This document shows positions 1 to 9,165 of a DNA stretch of 64,000 bases, in pieces. The position numbers were made by a program, and so were the translations under genes. Under the pieces are notes generated by a model. The model searched no databases and was not told the origin of the DNA. It was given only the letters and a program-made list of their open reading frames with translations. Every line of letters begins with the position of its first letter. Position 1 is the stretch's first letter. Source of the stretch: Singulisphaera sp. GP187 (GTDB lineage Bacteria; Planctomycetota; Phycisphaerae; Phycisphaerales; SM1A02); contig CAMBOV010000003.1 of assembly GCA_945869475.1 (NCBI GenBank), forward strand, positions 1 to 64,000, read 5' to 3'.

Positions 1-2
1 CG

Positions 3-137
3 TCCCAACTCAGTTTCATGCGTCGAGCGACCGCCGAGAAATTCGCCTCCGTCAACCAGTCGATCATGCACGCACTCGAAGAGCGCCGCGAATCTCGACG
101 AGCACTCGGATGGTCAACGCCGCGTCGTCCATGGTGA
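3..137 (+). CDS. C-terminal fragment of an unidentified gene
   Basis: The window opens inside an open frame that encodes 44 residues and ends at TGA (135-137). The visible part is charged and helical-looking, ending in Arg/Trp-rich residues, and its codon use resembles the neighbouring genes. No family is recognisable from so short a tail. The 5' part lies outside the window, so neither start nor function can be given. Confidence 0.4.
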   Translation, partial: SQLSFMRRATAEKFASVNQSIMHALEERRESRRALGWSTPRRPW

Positions 138-195
138 CTTGGGAAATGAACCAGGGCTTGTCTCTGCCCAAGATTTTTTAGAGATCGGAGTCGTC

Positions 196-675
196 GTGCG
201 AGGTCGTCTCCTGAGAGCAGCTCTCATGGTTTGCGCCATCGTCACCCTCGTCACCGTCACCGCCTTCGTACCACCGCGCGATCCTCCGCTGTTCGAGGAA
301 TTTCCTGGCGGTTGGTTCGTTGAAGGAACATTCGGTTTCGTGATCGCCTTCGCTGTTTCGGATTCACGCATTGAGTTTCGCGGCGCCCAAGGAACCACAA
401 TCGTCGACATCGAAGGCATGACCGTTGATGAAGCGATGGCCGCTGGAGCCGATGGATCTGGGAAATCCCAGCCCACTCTGCCTGGCGGTCCAACCAAACA
501 GTTGTGCCAGTGCTCCGCTGCGGCGACCATCACCTGTGCACAGGTCGAATTGACCAGTTACCGTTGCTGCGCTGGCACTACATTTTGCAGTTGCATGCGG
601 AGTCTTTCGAGTTCTGGTTGCGTTCTTGGAATCAAGGCGCCTTGCGTCACCGCGCCAATACCCAACGCTTCCTGA
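196..675 (+). CDS. Small secreted Cys-rich protein, unknown function
   Basis: This frame encodes 159 residues from GTG 196, chosen because GGAG lies 5 nt upstream and the product then starts with a basic stretch followed by a hydrophobic segment, as in a signal peptide. A longer reading from TTG 139 is possible. The mature part is acidic and Gly/Pro-rich, followed by a cluster of about nine cysteines in the last 60 residues, including CQC, RCC and CSC motifs. That suggests disulphides or metal binding. I do not recognise the family. The antisense frame is also open, so the call is tentative. Nothing else was identified between 676 and 954 apart from the leader of the next operon. Confidence 0.4.
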   Translation: MRGRLLRAALMVCAIVTLVTVTAFVPPRDPPLFEEFPGGWFVEGTFGFVIAFAVSDSRIEFRGAQGTTIVDIEGMTVDEAMAAGADGSGKSQPTLPGGPTKQLCQCSAAATITCAQVELTSYRCCAGTTFCSCMRSLSSSGCVLGIKAPCVTAPIPNAS

Positions 676-954
676 CGTTTGCTTTCTCGATCGCAACGGC
701 TTTCGCCGCGGAGCGGGAAAATCGTCTCACGGTGACGGACGACCCGACGAGATGCTCAGGCGTCTTAGCTACGAGACGCCCGCGCAGCACCGACGCAGTT
801 TCCGCGTGGAGTGAGGCGTGATTTATTCAAACACTTGTGTCAACAATGGGATCCTGACACATTCTGACAAGCGTTGACTCGAATTGGCTATGCTATGGGA
901 CTTTCTAAGAACACCTTGGAAGCCAGTCGACTGATAGAGAAGGAACCCCACACA

Positions 955-2103
955 ATGAGCAAGTACACAATCGCTTGGATGCCCGGAGATGGAGTCGGAA
1001 ACGACGTGATGGAGGGTGCTCGCATCGTGCTCGACCATATGAAACTCGACGCCGAGTACGTGCACTGTGACATCGGCTGGGAGTTCTGGTGCAAAGAAGG
1101 CAACGCACTTCCAGATCGCACAGTGGCGGCGCTGAAAGGCACAACCTGCGGACTCTTTGGCGCGATTACGAGCAAGCCACAGGATGAAGCAAAGGATGAA
1201 CTCATCCCGTCACTCAAGAACACTGGGCTCGTCTACTTCTCACCAATCGTCAAGCTTCGCCAGATGTTCAATCTGCACACCAATATGCGTCCGTGCAAGT
1301 GTTACCCTGGAAACCCGTTGAATTACCGTGGAAATTCGATTACGAATCCAACCGGTGCCGACGTTGCCATCGATCAAGTTGTCTTTCGCGAGAACACCGA
1401 AGGCAGCTACGGCGGCGTCGAGTTCTTTCCGCTTCCTGAGGATGTCTACAACGCGCTCTGCGCGAATCCAAAGATGAAGCCGTGGAAGGCAAAGGGCCTC
1501 GAAAATGTCGCACTGTCGACGCGCATCGTCAGCACGCAAGGTTGCACGAGCATCTGCAAGAAAGCGTTCGAGTTTGCGCACAAGAATGGTCGCAAGCGCG
1601 TGACGCTGATCGAGAAGCCAAACGTGCTTCGCGAAACAGGTGGACTCATGACGCGCTGCTTTCGTGAAGTCGCCAAGGGCTATCCCAACATCTGGGCGGA
1701 CGAAGCGAACATCGACGCGATCTGCATGTGGATGTTCAAGAATCCGCAGGACTATTCGGTCATCGTCGCAGAGAACATGTTCGGCGACATCGTCAGCGAC
1801 TTGTGCGCAGGACTCATCGGCGGACTCGGGTTTGCACCGAGCGCGAACATGGGCGACACCTACGCAGTCTTCGAACCAACCCACGGCAGCGCGCCGAAGT
1901 ACTCGGGTCAGTACAAAGTGAATCCAATCGCGATGCTGCTGACAACACGCATGATGCTCGATTGGCTCGGCGAAGCAGACAAGGCAACGCGACTCGAAGC
2001 CGCCATCGCCCGCGTCATCGCCGAAGGCAAAGTTCGCACCTACGACGTTGGCGGAAAAGATTCGACGCTCGATGTCGCGCGCGCCATCGCACTCCTCACC
2101 TGA
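955..2103 (+). CDS. Isocitrate/isopropylmalate-family dehydrogenase (probably NAD(P)-isocitrate dehydrogenase)
   Basis: The 382-residue protein belongs to the beta-decarboxylating dehydrogenase family, which oxidises and decarboxylates isocitrate, 3-isopropylmalate, homoisocitrate or tartrate. Visible marks are the N-terminal MPGDGVG loop, the substrate-loop arginines in RQMFNLHTNMRP, RENTEGSYGGVE, the metal-binding stretch around DAICMWM and NMFGDIVSDL, and the nucleotide-site stretch EPTHGSAP. I start at ATG 955 because AGAAGGA lies just upstream and the protein then begins at the family's usual first strand; an in-frame ATG at 874-900 would add an unlikely extension. It heads a cluster with an MmgE/PrpD gene and succinate dehydrogenase, which favours isocitrate as substrate. 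Sequence motifs alone do not exclude isopropylmalate or homoisocitrate. Confidence 0.85.
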   Translation: MSKYTIAWMPGDGVGNDVMEGARIVLDHMKLDAEYVHCDIGWEFWCKEGNALPDRTVAALKGTTCGLFGAITSKPQDEAKDELIPSLKNTGLVYFSPIVKLRQMFNLHTNMRPCKCYPGNPLNYRGNSITNPTGADVAIDQVVFRENTEGSYGGVEFFPLPEDVYNALCANPKMKPWKAKGLENVALSTRIVSTQGCTSICKKAFEFAHKNGRKRVTLIEKPNVLRETGGLMTRCFREVAKGYPNIWADEANIDAICMWMFKNPQDYSVIVAENMFGDIVSDLCAGLIGGLGFAPSANMGDTYAVFEPTHGSAPKYSGQYKVNPIAMLLTTRMMLDWLGEADKATRLEAAIARVIAEGKVRTYDVGGKDSTLDVARAIALLT

Positions 2104-2123
2104 GATCTCACCCAAAGAAACCC

Positions 2124-3587
2124 ATGGCACACCAAGACTCGCATTCATCAGCACCCGCGAAGCAACTGCTTTCGTTCACCATCGCCAACTGGGCCTGCGC
2201 GCTCAAGTATGAAGACCTCTCCCCCGCTGCGATTCAATCGGCCAAACTCTTTTGGTTTGATTCGATCGGATGCGCACTGGGCGGTAGTCAACAGGATGAC
2301 GCGAAGATCTTGCTGAAGCACTACCGCGAGATGGGCGGCGGCAACGGCAAGGCGACCTCGTTTGTCAGCGGTTTCAAGACCAATCCAGTCGATGCGGCCT
2401 TTCTCAATGGGCACATGATCCGTGCGATGGATTACAACGACATCTACTGGAAGTCAGACCCGTGTCATCCGAGCGACTTGATCGCAGCGCCGCTTGCGTT
2501 GTGCGAGGCGTACGGACTCGGCGGTCGCGAACTCATCCTCGCAACAGTGATCGCGTACGAAATCGAAATGCGCCTCTGCGAGTTTGGACTCCCTGGCGTT
2601 CGAGAATATGGATGGCATCACGCAACGCTCAGTGCCTTCGCAGCGCCGATCGCGGCGGGTCGCGTGCTCAATCTCAATCCTGCGCAGATGGTCGCAGCGA
2701 TGGGAATCAGCGCCTCGCGCACCTTCACTCCCGGCGCAGTGACTGCTGGCAAGCTCACCAATATGAAGAACACCGTCGATCCATGGGCGGGTCGCATGGG
2801 TGCGGAGAGCGCGCTGCTCGCACGTCACGGGTACTCGGGGCCTGAGCACATTATCGACGGAAAAGAAGGTCTCTTCGCCGTCTTCAACCATGTGCAGTAC
2901 AAAGGCAAGCCTGCGACATTCGATGCGGCGATGCTTGTTGAAGCACTTCCCACCTGCCCCAAGTGTCACTTTCGCATTGTCGACTGCGGCATGAAGAGTT
3001 TTCCAATCGAGGCACTGAGCCATGCGCCGCTCACCGCGATGATGAAGACGATCAAGGACAACAATCTGCGCGCCGATCAAGTGACCGAGATCAAAGTCGA
3101 AGTCATCGCGCGCGCAGCAGACATCTTGGGCGATCCGCACAAGTACCGCCCCGATTCGAAGGAAACCGCCGACCACTCGCTTCCATATTGCATGGCGGTT
3201 GGACTCATCGATGGCATGGTCACGCCGCTTCAGTTCAAGGAAGAGCGCGTGATGGACAAGTCGCTCATCCCCGTGATGGACATGGTGAAAGTTGTTGCCA
3301 ACGACGAGTTCGAAGCGCTCTTTCCGAAGTTTCAACCGAGCCGCGTGACGATCACGACGACCGACGGCAAGACGTACGCGACGCGCGTTGATGTTCCAAA
3401 GGGCGACCCGCGCGATCCAATGACTGAAGAAGAGATTGCAGTCAAGTTCAACGCACTCGGCGGCGAGGTGATCGGTCTCGACGCCTGCGAAAAACTTCGC
3501 ACGGCCATCATGGATATGGAGCACGCGAAGAACTTCTCTGAACTCTTCGCACTCACGACCGCCCGCACCCCAGTCGCATCGCACTAG
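2124..3587 (+). CDS. MmgE/PrpD family protein
   Basis: The 487-residue product is a full-length MmgE/PrpD protein, the family of 2-methylcitrate dehydratase, cis-aconitate decarboxylase and related lyases. Typical stretches are the early DSIGCALGG segment, the MDYND and CHPSDLIAAPLAL motifs near residues 100-120, a GWHHATL segment, the KNTVDPWAGRMGAESALLA stretch, and the C-terminal domain with KCHFR and DHSLPY. The start at ATG 2124 lies 20 bp after the dehydrogenase stop, so the two are co-transcribed. The larger open frame upstream overlaps the dehydrogenase and was discarded. Between isocitrate dehydrogenase and succinate dehydrogenase genes, a citrate/aconitate-type dehydratase role is a reasonable inference but is not shown by the sequence. 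Confidence 0.88.
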   Translation: MAHQDSHSSAPAKQLLSFTIANWACALKYEDLSPAAIQSAKLFWFDSIGCALGGSQQDDAKILLKHYREMGGGNGKATSFVSGFKTNPVDAAFLNGHMIRAMDYNDIYWKSDPCHPSDLIAAPLALCEAYGLGGRELILATVIAYEIEMRLCEFGLPGVREYGWHHATLSAFAAPIAAGRVLNLNPAQMVAAMGISASRTFTPGAVTAGKLTNMKNTVDPWAGRMGAESALLARHGYSGPEHIIDGKEGLFAVFNHVQYKGKPATFDAAMLVEALPTCPKCHFRIVDCGMKSFPIEALSHAPLTAMMKTIKDNNLRADQVTEIKVEVIARAADILGDPHKYRPDSKETADHSLPYCMAVGLIDGMVTPLQFKEERVMDKSLIPVMDMVKVVANDEFEALFPKFQPSRVTITTTDGKTYATRVDVPKGDPRDPMTEEEIAVKFNALGGEVIGLDACEKLRTAIMDMEHAKNFSELFALTTARTPVASH

Positions 3588-3617
3588 ACGCACCAATTCG
3601 CTGCATAGGAACCACAT

Positions 3618-4466
3618 ATGACTCGCGCTCCACTTTCGCTTCCACAAGTTCGCGGGTTCCTCAAGACGGAGCGCACCGACCGTTGGTGGATCGCTCCACT
3701 GCTCGTACTCGCCGGCTTTGGCGCATTCATCATCTACTCGACGTGGGCGGCGTTTCAAGGGAATAACTTCTTCATTGGTGGCGTCGAGCAACCCGGCGTG
3801 CAGCAACTGCTCTCGCCGTTTTACTCACCCGTGATTTGGGATCCCCGCGGAGTTCACTCTGGACACGCGTGGCTCGGTGAACTTCCGCTCTGGTGGCCAG
3901 CCTGGTTGATCTTCTCGCCCGCCCTCTTGATCTTGCCCTTTCCAGGCGGTTTTCGCTTCACCTGCTACTACTACCGCGGAGCCTATTACAAGGCTTTTTG
4001 GGGAGATCCAGCAAGCTGCGCCGTTGGTGAACCTGCACTGCGTGGAACGAACTACCGCGGAGAAGAGAAGTTTCCGCTGATCTTTCAGAATGTGCATCGC
4101 TACTTTCTGTACGTCGCGATCATCTTCATCGGACTGCTCGCATGGGACGGCTACCAAAGTCTCTGGCATTACAACGCCGCGGGTCAAACCGAGTTTGGCT
4201 TCAGCGTTGGATCGATCGTGCTGATCGCCAATCCGATTCTGCTCGGCGCGTACACGTTTGGATGCCACTGCTGGCGCCACCTGATCGGAGGCAAACATGA
4301 TTGCCTCTCGTGCAGCAAGAGTCGACAAAGCGCATACAAGCAGGTCTCGTGGCTCAACCAACGACACATGCTCTTCGCGTGGATCAGCCTCTTTGGAGTC
4401 GCCTTCACCGATATCTATGTGCGACTCTGCGCCAACGGCACGTTGACTGACTGGAGGATTCTGTGA
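3618..4466 (+). CDS. Succinate dehydrogenase membrane-anchor subunit
   Basis: The 282-residue protein has about five hydrophobic segments and lies directly before the flavoprotein and iron-sulfur genes, overlapping the former by 4 bp (GTGA). Its size and layout match the single-protein membrane anchors seen beside sdhA/sdhB in acidobacteria, actinobacteria and planctomycetes, not the short SdhC/SdhD pair of E. coli. Histidines in the membrane segments (NVHRYF, GCHCWRH) could ligate haem b, and several cysteines (CYYYRGAYY, HDCLSCSKS) are unusual. It would pass electrons from the iron-sulfur subunit to quinone. The assignment relies mainly on gene context. Confidence 0.75.
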   Translation: MTRAPLSLPQVRGFLKTERTDRWWIAPLLVLAGFGAFIIYSTWAAFQGNNFFIGGVEQPGVQQLLSPFYSPVIWDPRGVHSGHAWLGELPLWWPAWLIFSPALLILPFPGGFRFTCYYYRGAYYKAFWGDPASCAVGEPALRGTNYRGEEKFPLIFQNVHRYFLYVAIIFIGLLAWDGYQSLWHYNAAGQTEFGFSVGSIVLIANPILLGAYTFGCHCWRHLIGGKHDCLSCSKSRQSAYKQVSWLNQRHMLFAWISLFGVAFTDIYVRLCANGTLTDWRIL

Positions 4467-6283
4467 GTCTCTCTGATCGTTACATCGTCCACGAGCATGA
4501 TGTCTTGGTGATCGGTGCGGGTGGTGCCGGATTGCGCGCCGCGATCGAAGCATCGGGCGCGGGTGTCAAAGTCGGCGTCATCTGCAAGTCACTGCTCGGC
4601 AAGGCGCACACCGTCATGGCTGAAGGTGGCATCGCGGCGGCGATGGGCAACGTCGATGACCGCGACAACTGGGAGGTGCACTTCGCCGACACGATGCGCG
4701 GTGGTCAGTACCTCAGCAATCCAATCATGGCTGAACACCATGCGAGAGAAGCACCCGATCGCGTGCGCGAACTCGAAGGCTGGGGAGCCGTGTTTGACCG
4801 CACGAAAGAAGGCAAAATCCTTCAGCGCAACTTTGGCGGCCATCGCTACCCGCGACTCGCGCATGTCGGCGATCGCACCGGACTCGAACTCATCCGCACG
4901 CTGCAAGATCACGGCATCCATCAAGGGATGGAAGTCTTCATGGAGATGACGGTGGTCGGTTTGCTCACGACTAGTGGTCGCATCGCGGGCGCTGTGGGCT
5001 ACGACCGTGAGCGCGGACGCATGCGCATCTGGCGAGCGAAGGCTGTGATTCTCGCCACCGGTGGCGTCGGAAAATCGTTTCGCATCACGAGCAATAGTTG
5101 GGAGGGCACTGGCGACGGACACGCGCTTGGCTATCTCGCGGGTGCCGAATTGATGGACATGGAATTCGTGCAGTTTCATCCCACTGGGATGGTCTGGCCG
5201 CCGAGCGTGCGCGGCATTCTCGTCACTGAAGGTGTGCGCGGCGAGGGCGGCGTGCTTCGCAACAGCGAAGGCAAGCGCTTTATGTTCGATGACATTCCCG
5301 ATGCCTACAAGGCTCAAGTCGCGACCGATGAAGAAGAGGGATGGCGCTACGTCTGCGGAGACAAGAACGCGAACCGTCCCCCTGAGTTGCTCACGCGCGA
5401 CCATATTGCGCGGTGCATTAACCGCGAGATCAAAGCCGGTCGCGGATCACCGCACGGCGGTGTCTACCTTGACATCGGATGGATCAAAGAGAAGATGCCA
5501 AACGCAGCCGATCACATCAAGCGCAAATTGCCCGGCATGTATCACCAGTTCAAGCAACTCGCCGGTGTCGACATCACGACTGAACGTATGGAAGTTGGAC
5601 CGACCACCCACTACATCATGGGTGGCATCGCAGTCGACGGCGATACGCAAATGTCCTGCGTTCCAGGGCTTTTCGCAGCGGGTGAGGTCACCGCAGGGTT
5701 GCACGGCGCCAACCGACTCGGCGGCAATTCGCTCTCGGATCTCGTGGTCTTTGGAAAGCTCGCTGGTGAGCATGCCGCGAAGTTTGCCAAGTCAACCACC
5801 GTTGCTGAAGTCGACGGCGCGCAAGTCGATGCGCATGCACGCGCGATCGAAGAACCATTCGAGCGCACGGGTGGAGAGAATCCGTTTGTAATTCAGTCGG
5901 CTCTGCAAGATTCGATGCAAGACTTGGTTGGCATCGTGCGCACCGAGAAAGAGTTGCAGCTCGCGCTCGTCAAGATCGCAGAGTTGAAAGCGCGCCACGC
6001 GAAGTTGAGCGTCACGGGAACCCGCGAATACAACCCAGGATGGCACACCGCGATCGATCTCTCGTACATGCTGATCGTCTCCGAGTCGATCACCCGCTCG
6101 GCCCTCGAGCGCAAGGAGAGTCGCGGCGCGCAGTTTCGCGAGGACTACCCTGAGAAGTCAGCTGAGGCTGGTACCTTCAACTTGCTCACGAAGCGCGCCG
6201 CAGATGGATCGATGACCGTCATGCGTCGTCCGATCGTGCCGATGCGCGCCGATCTCACAGCGATCATTGAGAAGATGAAATGA
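4463..6283 (+). CDS. sdhA: Succinate dehydrogenase/fumarate reductase flavoprotein subunit
   Basis: This 606-residue protein is the FAD-carrying catalytic subunit of complex II. It begins with the dinucleotide fold VIGAGGAGLRAAIEA (residues 16-30), then AHTVMAEGGIAAA, whose His49 corresponds to the residue that binds FAD covalently. The substrate-site stretches FHPTGM and TEGVRGEGG, and the FAD-binding GANRLGGNSLSDLVVFG, are all intact, and the helical C-terminal domain is present. The start is GTG 4463, overlapping the stop of the membrane-anchor gene, which implies translational coupling. The next gene, for the iron-sulfur subunit, also overlaps by 4 bp. Confidence 0.95.
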   Translation: MSLSDRYIVHEHDVLVIGAGGAGLRAAIEASGAGVKVGVICKSLLGKAHTVMAEGGIAAAMGNVDDRDNWEVHFADTMRGGQYLSNPIMAEHHAREAPDRVRELEGWGAVFDRTKEGKILQRNFGGHRYPRLAHVGDRTGLELIRTLQDHGIHQGMEVFMEMTVVGLLTTSGRIAGAVGYDRERGRMRIWRAKAVILATGGVGKSFRITSNSWEGTGDGHALGYLAGAELMDMEFVQFHPTGMVWPPSVRGILVTEGVRGEGGVLRNSEGKRFMFDDIPDAYKAQVATDEEEGWRYVCGDKNANRPPELLTRDHIARCINREIKAGRGSPHGGVYLDIGWIKEKMPNAADHIKRKLPGMYHQFKQLAGVDITTERMEVGPTTHYIMGGIAVDGDTQMSCVPGLFAAGEVTAGLHGANRLGGNSLSDLVVFGKLAGEHAAKFAKSTTVAEVDGAQVDAHARAIEEPFERTGGENPFVIQSALQDSMQDLVGIVRTEKELQLALVKIAELKARHAKLSVTGTREYNPGWHTAIDLSYMLIVSESITRSALERKESRGAQFREDYPEKSAEAGTFNLLTKRAADGSMTVMRRPIVPMRADLTAIIEKMK

Positions 6284-7059
6284 CCACTCCCACCTCACCA
6301 TCACAGAACGCATCGCGCACCGTGCACTTTCGTGTCTGGCGCGGAAACCGCGAGGGTGGCGCGTTCGCGAACTATCCAGTCACCGTGTCAGAAGGCATGG
6401 TCGTACTTGATTGCGTCCATCAGATTCAGGCGACACAGGCTCCAGATCTCGCCTGTCGGTGGAACTGCAAGGCTGGCAAATGCGGATCGTGCTCTGCAGA
6501 GATCAACGGCACGCCGCGGCTGATGTGCATGACGCGGATGGACACCATGCCACCCGACCAGAGCGTCACCATCGAACCGATGCGGTCTTTCCCGTCGATT
6601 CGGGATCTCGTGACCGACGTCAGCTGGAACTTTCGCGTCAAGACGAAGATCAAACCGTTCAAGCCGCGCAAGCCCGACAACGCCGATGGTTCGTGGACGA
6701 TGATGCAGGTCGACGTCGACCGCGTGCAAGAGTTCAGAAAGTGCATCGAGTGCTTCCTCTGCCAAGACGTCTGTCACGTGCTGCGTGATCATCACAAGCA
6801 TGATGAGTTCATCGGTCCACGGTTTCTGATGTACACCGCGGCGCTCGAGATGCATCCGCTCGACACTGAAGATCGCCTGAAAGATCTGAAAGACAACGAC
6901 GGCATCGGCTACTGCAACATCACCAAGTGCTGCACCAAAGTCTGCCCCGAACACATCGGCATCACCGACAACGCGATCATCCCGATGAAGGAGCGCGTCG
7001 TCGACGAGTTTTATGATCCGATCACGCGACTCTTTCGGATGTTCAAGCCGCGCAACTGA
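6280..7059 (+). CDS. sdhB: Succinate dehydrogenase iron-sulfur subunit
   Basis: The 259-residue subunit carries electrons from FAD to the membrane anchor. A plant-ferredoxin-like domain holds the [2Fe-2S] cysteines (C63, C68, C71 in NCKAGKCGSC, and C83). The C-terminal half holds the cluster motifs CIECFLCQDVC and CCTKVCPEH, which supply ligands for the [4Fe-4S] and [3Fe-4S] centres. It starts at ATG 6280, overlapping the sdhA stop (ATGA), and ends the operon; a hairpin lies just downstream. Confidence 0.95.
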   Translation: MTTPTSPSQNASRTVHFRVWRGNREGGAFANYPVTVSEGMVVLDCVHQIQATQAPDLACRWNCKAGKCGSCSAEINGTPRLMCMTRMDTMPPDQSVTIEPMRSFPSIRDLVTDVSWNFRVKTKIKPFKPRKPDNADGSWTMMQVDVDRVQEFRKCIECFLCQDVCHVLRDHHKHDEFIGPRFLMYTAALEMHPLDTEDRLKDLKDNDGIGYCNITKCCTKVCPEHIGITDNAIIPMKERVVDEFYDPITRLFRMFKPRN

Positions 7060-7088
7060 GAAGCTGGTGCGCGCACGATGCTCGCGTC

Positions 7089-7129
7089 TAGGTGAAATCG
7101 ACGCTCTGTCAGGGCTTCGTTTTCACCTA
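7089..7129. terminator. Hairpin between converging sdhB and aguA genes
   Basis: TAGGTGAAA (7089-7097) and TTTCACCTA (7121-7129) form a perfect 9-bp stem, and GCTCT/AGGGC inside the loop can form a second short stem with a 3-nt loop. It sits in the 93-bp gap between two converging genes, so it could end transcription from both sides. There is no long T-run, so the mechanism is uncertain. Confidence 0.55.
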
Positions 7130-7152
7130 CAGCGGAAGTTTTCGACCCGCCG

Positions 7153-8166
7153 TCACGCCGGCTGCTGACAACTCAGGCAGTGCAGGCTGCCCAGACCGAC
7201 GACGAGGTTGCGCGCCATGACACCTTCGATCTTCCACCCAGGCAGTTCACCCGCCAAGATCGCGAGGGCCTGCGCATCGCTTGCACCACCGAAAATCGGC
7301 ACGAATGCACTGCCATTGCTGAGCAGAAAATTCGCGTGACTTGCCGGCAGCATGTTGCGCCCGCCTGGCCCGAATCGATCCGCTGGATAGTCATACTCAA
7401 TGGGATCGGGCACAGGCAACGCGACGATGCGAAATGCAACGCCGTGCTCGTCGCGTGCCCGTTGAAGCACATCCCAGTTCTCTTCGAGCACCGCATGATC
7501 GGGATGCCCCACCGGCGCACGCAGCGCGACGATCGTGTTGCGTGAAACAAATCGCGCGATGTCGTCGATGTGTCCGTCGGTGTCGTCGCCCTTGATGCCG
7601 CCCGGAAGCCAGATAATGTTTGTCACGCCCAGCGACTCGTGCAGTGTCGACTCGATGCGCTCGCGTGCCGCAAGTGGATTTCGATTCTCGCCTTCGAGGC
7701 ACTGGCTCGTCGTGAGCACGGTGCCGCTGCCGTTGACGTCGATCGATCCACCTTCGAGCACGAAGTCGTGGTTCCACATCGGCATCTTGCAACGAGCGCT
7801 GATCGCACCGGGCACACCGTCGTCGAGCGTTCTAGGTTCGTACTTGTCGCCCCACCCGTTGAATCGAAACGAATGACCTGCGACGCCGCGTGCTGGGTGG
7901 CGTACAAAGATCGGACCGAAATCACGAATCCAACTGTCATTTGTGGGGATTCCGAACTCCCCCACTTCGCGCACTTCGACGACGAGCGCGAGGCGCGCGC
8001 GCCAGGAATCCCATTCAGCCTGCGCTGCTGCGAGGCAGTGTGGCCACGTCTCTTCGTTGTGAGGCCGCACCAACCAGACGCACGACTGCCGCTCCCATTC
8101 GGCGGGCATGCGGTAGCCAGCGCCAGATGCAGAACCTTCGAGGTGCAATGAATCATTCGTCGTCAT
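7153..8166 (-). CDS. aguA: Agmatine deiminase
   Basis: The 337-residue enzyme hydrolyses agmatine to N-carbamoylputrescine and ammonia. It belongs to the peptidyl-arginine-deiminase-like amidinotransferase fold: the family stretches PTNDSWIRDFGP, EGGSIDVNG, DDTDGHIDDIARF and the C-terminal LHCLSCQQP, whose first cysteine is the expected nucleophile, are all visible. I start at ATG 8166; GTG 8181, directly after the amidase stop codon, would add five residues. It is the second gene of a two-gene operon with the amidase that uses its product, so the pair makes putrescine from agmatine. Confidence 0.92.
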   Translation of the reverse strand: MTTNDSLHLEGSASGAGYRMPAEWERQSCVWLVRPHNEETWPHCLAAAQAEWDSWRARLALVVEVREVGEFGIPTNDSWIRDFGPIFVRHPARGVAGHSFRFNGWGDKYEPRTLDDGVPGAISARCKMPMWNHDFVLEGGSIDVNGSGTVLTTSQCLEGENRNPLAARERIESTLHESLGVTNIIWLPGGIKGDDTDGHIDDIARFVSRNTIVALRAPVGHPDHAVLEENWDVLQRARDEHGVAFRIVALPVPDPIEYDYPADRFGPGGRNMLPASHANFLLSNGSAFVPIFGGASDAQALAILAGELPGWKIEGVMARNLVVGLGSLHCLSCQQPA

Positions 8167-8181
8167 CGCGCGCTCGTGCAC

Positions 8182-9063
8182 TCAACCATCGATGAATCGC
8201 TGCGTGATTCCGTGATAGGCATCGATGCGCCGGTCGCGCAGAAAAGGCCATCCGCGTCGCATCTCTTCGATGCGCGCGAGGTCGCAGGGCACGACGAGCA
8301 CTGCGGGTTGATCAACGGGCGCCTCAGCGATGATTTCTCCACCGGGATCGCAGACGAAACTCGTTCCCCAGAATTTCAATTCGCTCTCGACGCCGATGCG
8401 ATTGATCGCCGCGACGAAGACTCCGTTGGCGATCGCGTGCGCACGGTGCATCGTGATCCACGCATCACGCTGCTGTCGCTTGTCGGCCTCGGTCTCGCCG
8501 TGATACCAACCAATTGCTGTTGGATAGAAGAGAATTTCAGCTCCTTGCAACGCGGTGAGTCGCGCAGCTTCTGGATACCACTGGTCCCAGCAGACGAGCA
8601 TTCCCGCGTGCGCGTGTCGACCGTTGACGACTTGCCAATTGAGATCGCCCGGAGTGAAGTAGAACTTCTCACTGAATCGCGGATCATCTGGAATGTGCAT
8701 CTTGCGGTACTTGCCCGCGATCGCTCCATCGACCGTGATGTAGACGCTGGTGTTGTGATAGACGCCGGCCGTGCGCCGCTCGTAGAGGCTCGCGGTGATC
8801 TCCACCGAGAGTTCACGCGCAAGCGACTGCATGAACTGGCAGGTCGGACCCTCTGGGATCGCCTCGGCGAGGTCCATCCTCGCCGGATCTTCCCGCTGGC
8901 AGAAGTAGGAGCCGACGAAGAGTTCTTGTGTTGCAAGCACCTGCGCCCCCTTCGAAACCGCCTCGCGCGCGAGTTCTCTGACCCCTTCCAAAAGCTGCGT
9001 TTTGGACGCGCCTTCTGGGGAGGCATGCTGCAAGAGACCCAAAGTCACGCTTCGTCTGGTCAT
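8182..9063 (-). CDS. aguB: N-carbamoylputrescine amidase
   Basis: The 293-residue protein is a nitrilase-superfamily amidase. The Glu-Lys-Cys catalytic triad can be placed in TQELF (Glu), GKYRKMHIPDD (Lys) and MLVCWDQWYPE (Cys). The PDDPRFSEKFYFTPGD stretch is typical of carbamoylputrescine amidases. It converts N-carbamoylputrescine to putrescine, CO2 and ammonia, and lies upstream of the agmatine deiminase gene in one operon. A TAGACT hexamer lies 10 nt before the ATG. Confidence 0.93.
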   Translation of the reverse strand: MTRRSVTLGLLQHASPEGASKTQLLEGVRELAREAVSKGAQVLATQELFVGSYFCQREDPARMDLAEAIPEGPTCQFMQSLARELSVEITASLYERRTAGVYHNTSVYITVDGAIAGKYRKMHIPDDPRFSEKFYFTPGDLNWQVVNGRHAHAGMLVCWDQWYPEAARLTALQGAEILFYPTAIGWYHGETEADKRQQRDAWITMHRAHAIANGVFVAAINRIGVESELKFWGTSFVCDPGGEIIAEAPVDQPAVLVVPCDLARIEEMRRGWPFLRDRRIDAYHGITQRFIDG

Positions 9064-9165
9064 AGGTGGCGGGAGTCTAACTCGATCGCAGCAATTCGAT
9101 GAAAAAGAGAGCGTTTGGGTGGCAGTGTCGCGGCGCGGGGTTATGTTGCCTCAGCGAGTGAACGA

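Noticed and set aside
2454-3806. Minus-strand frame of 450 codons
   Set aside because: It is antisense to the MmgE/PrpD gene and the start of the membrane-anchor gene; no family features.
8176-9102. Plus-strand frame of 308 codons
   Set aside because: It is antisense to aguB, which has an intact Glu-Lys-Cys triad.
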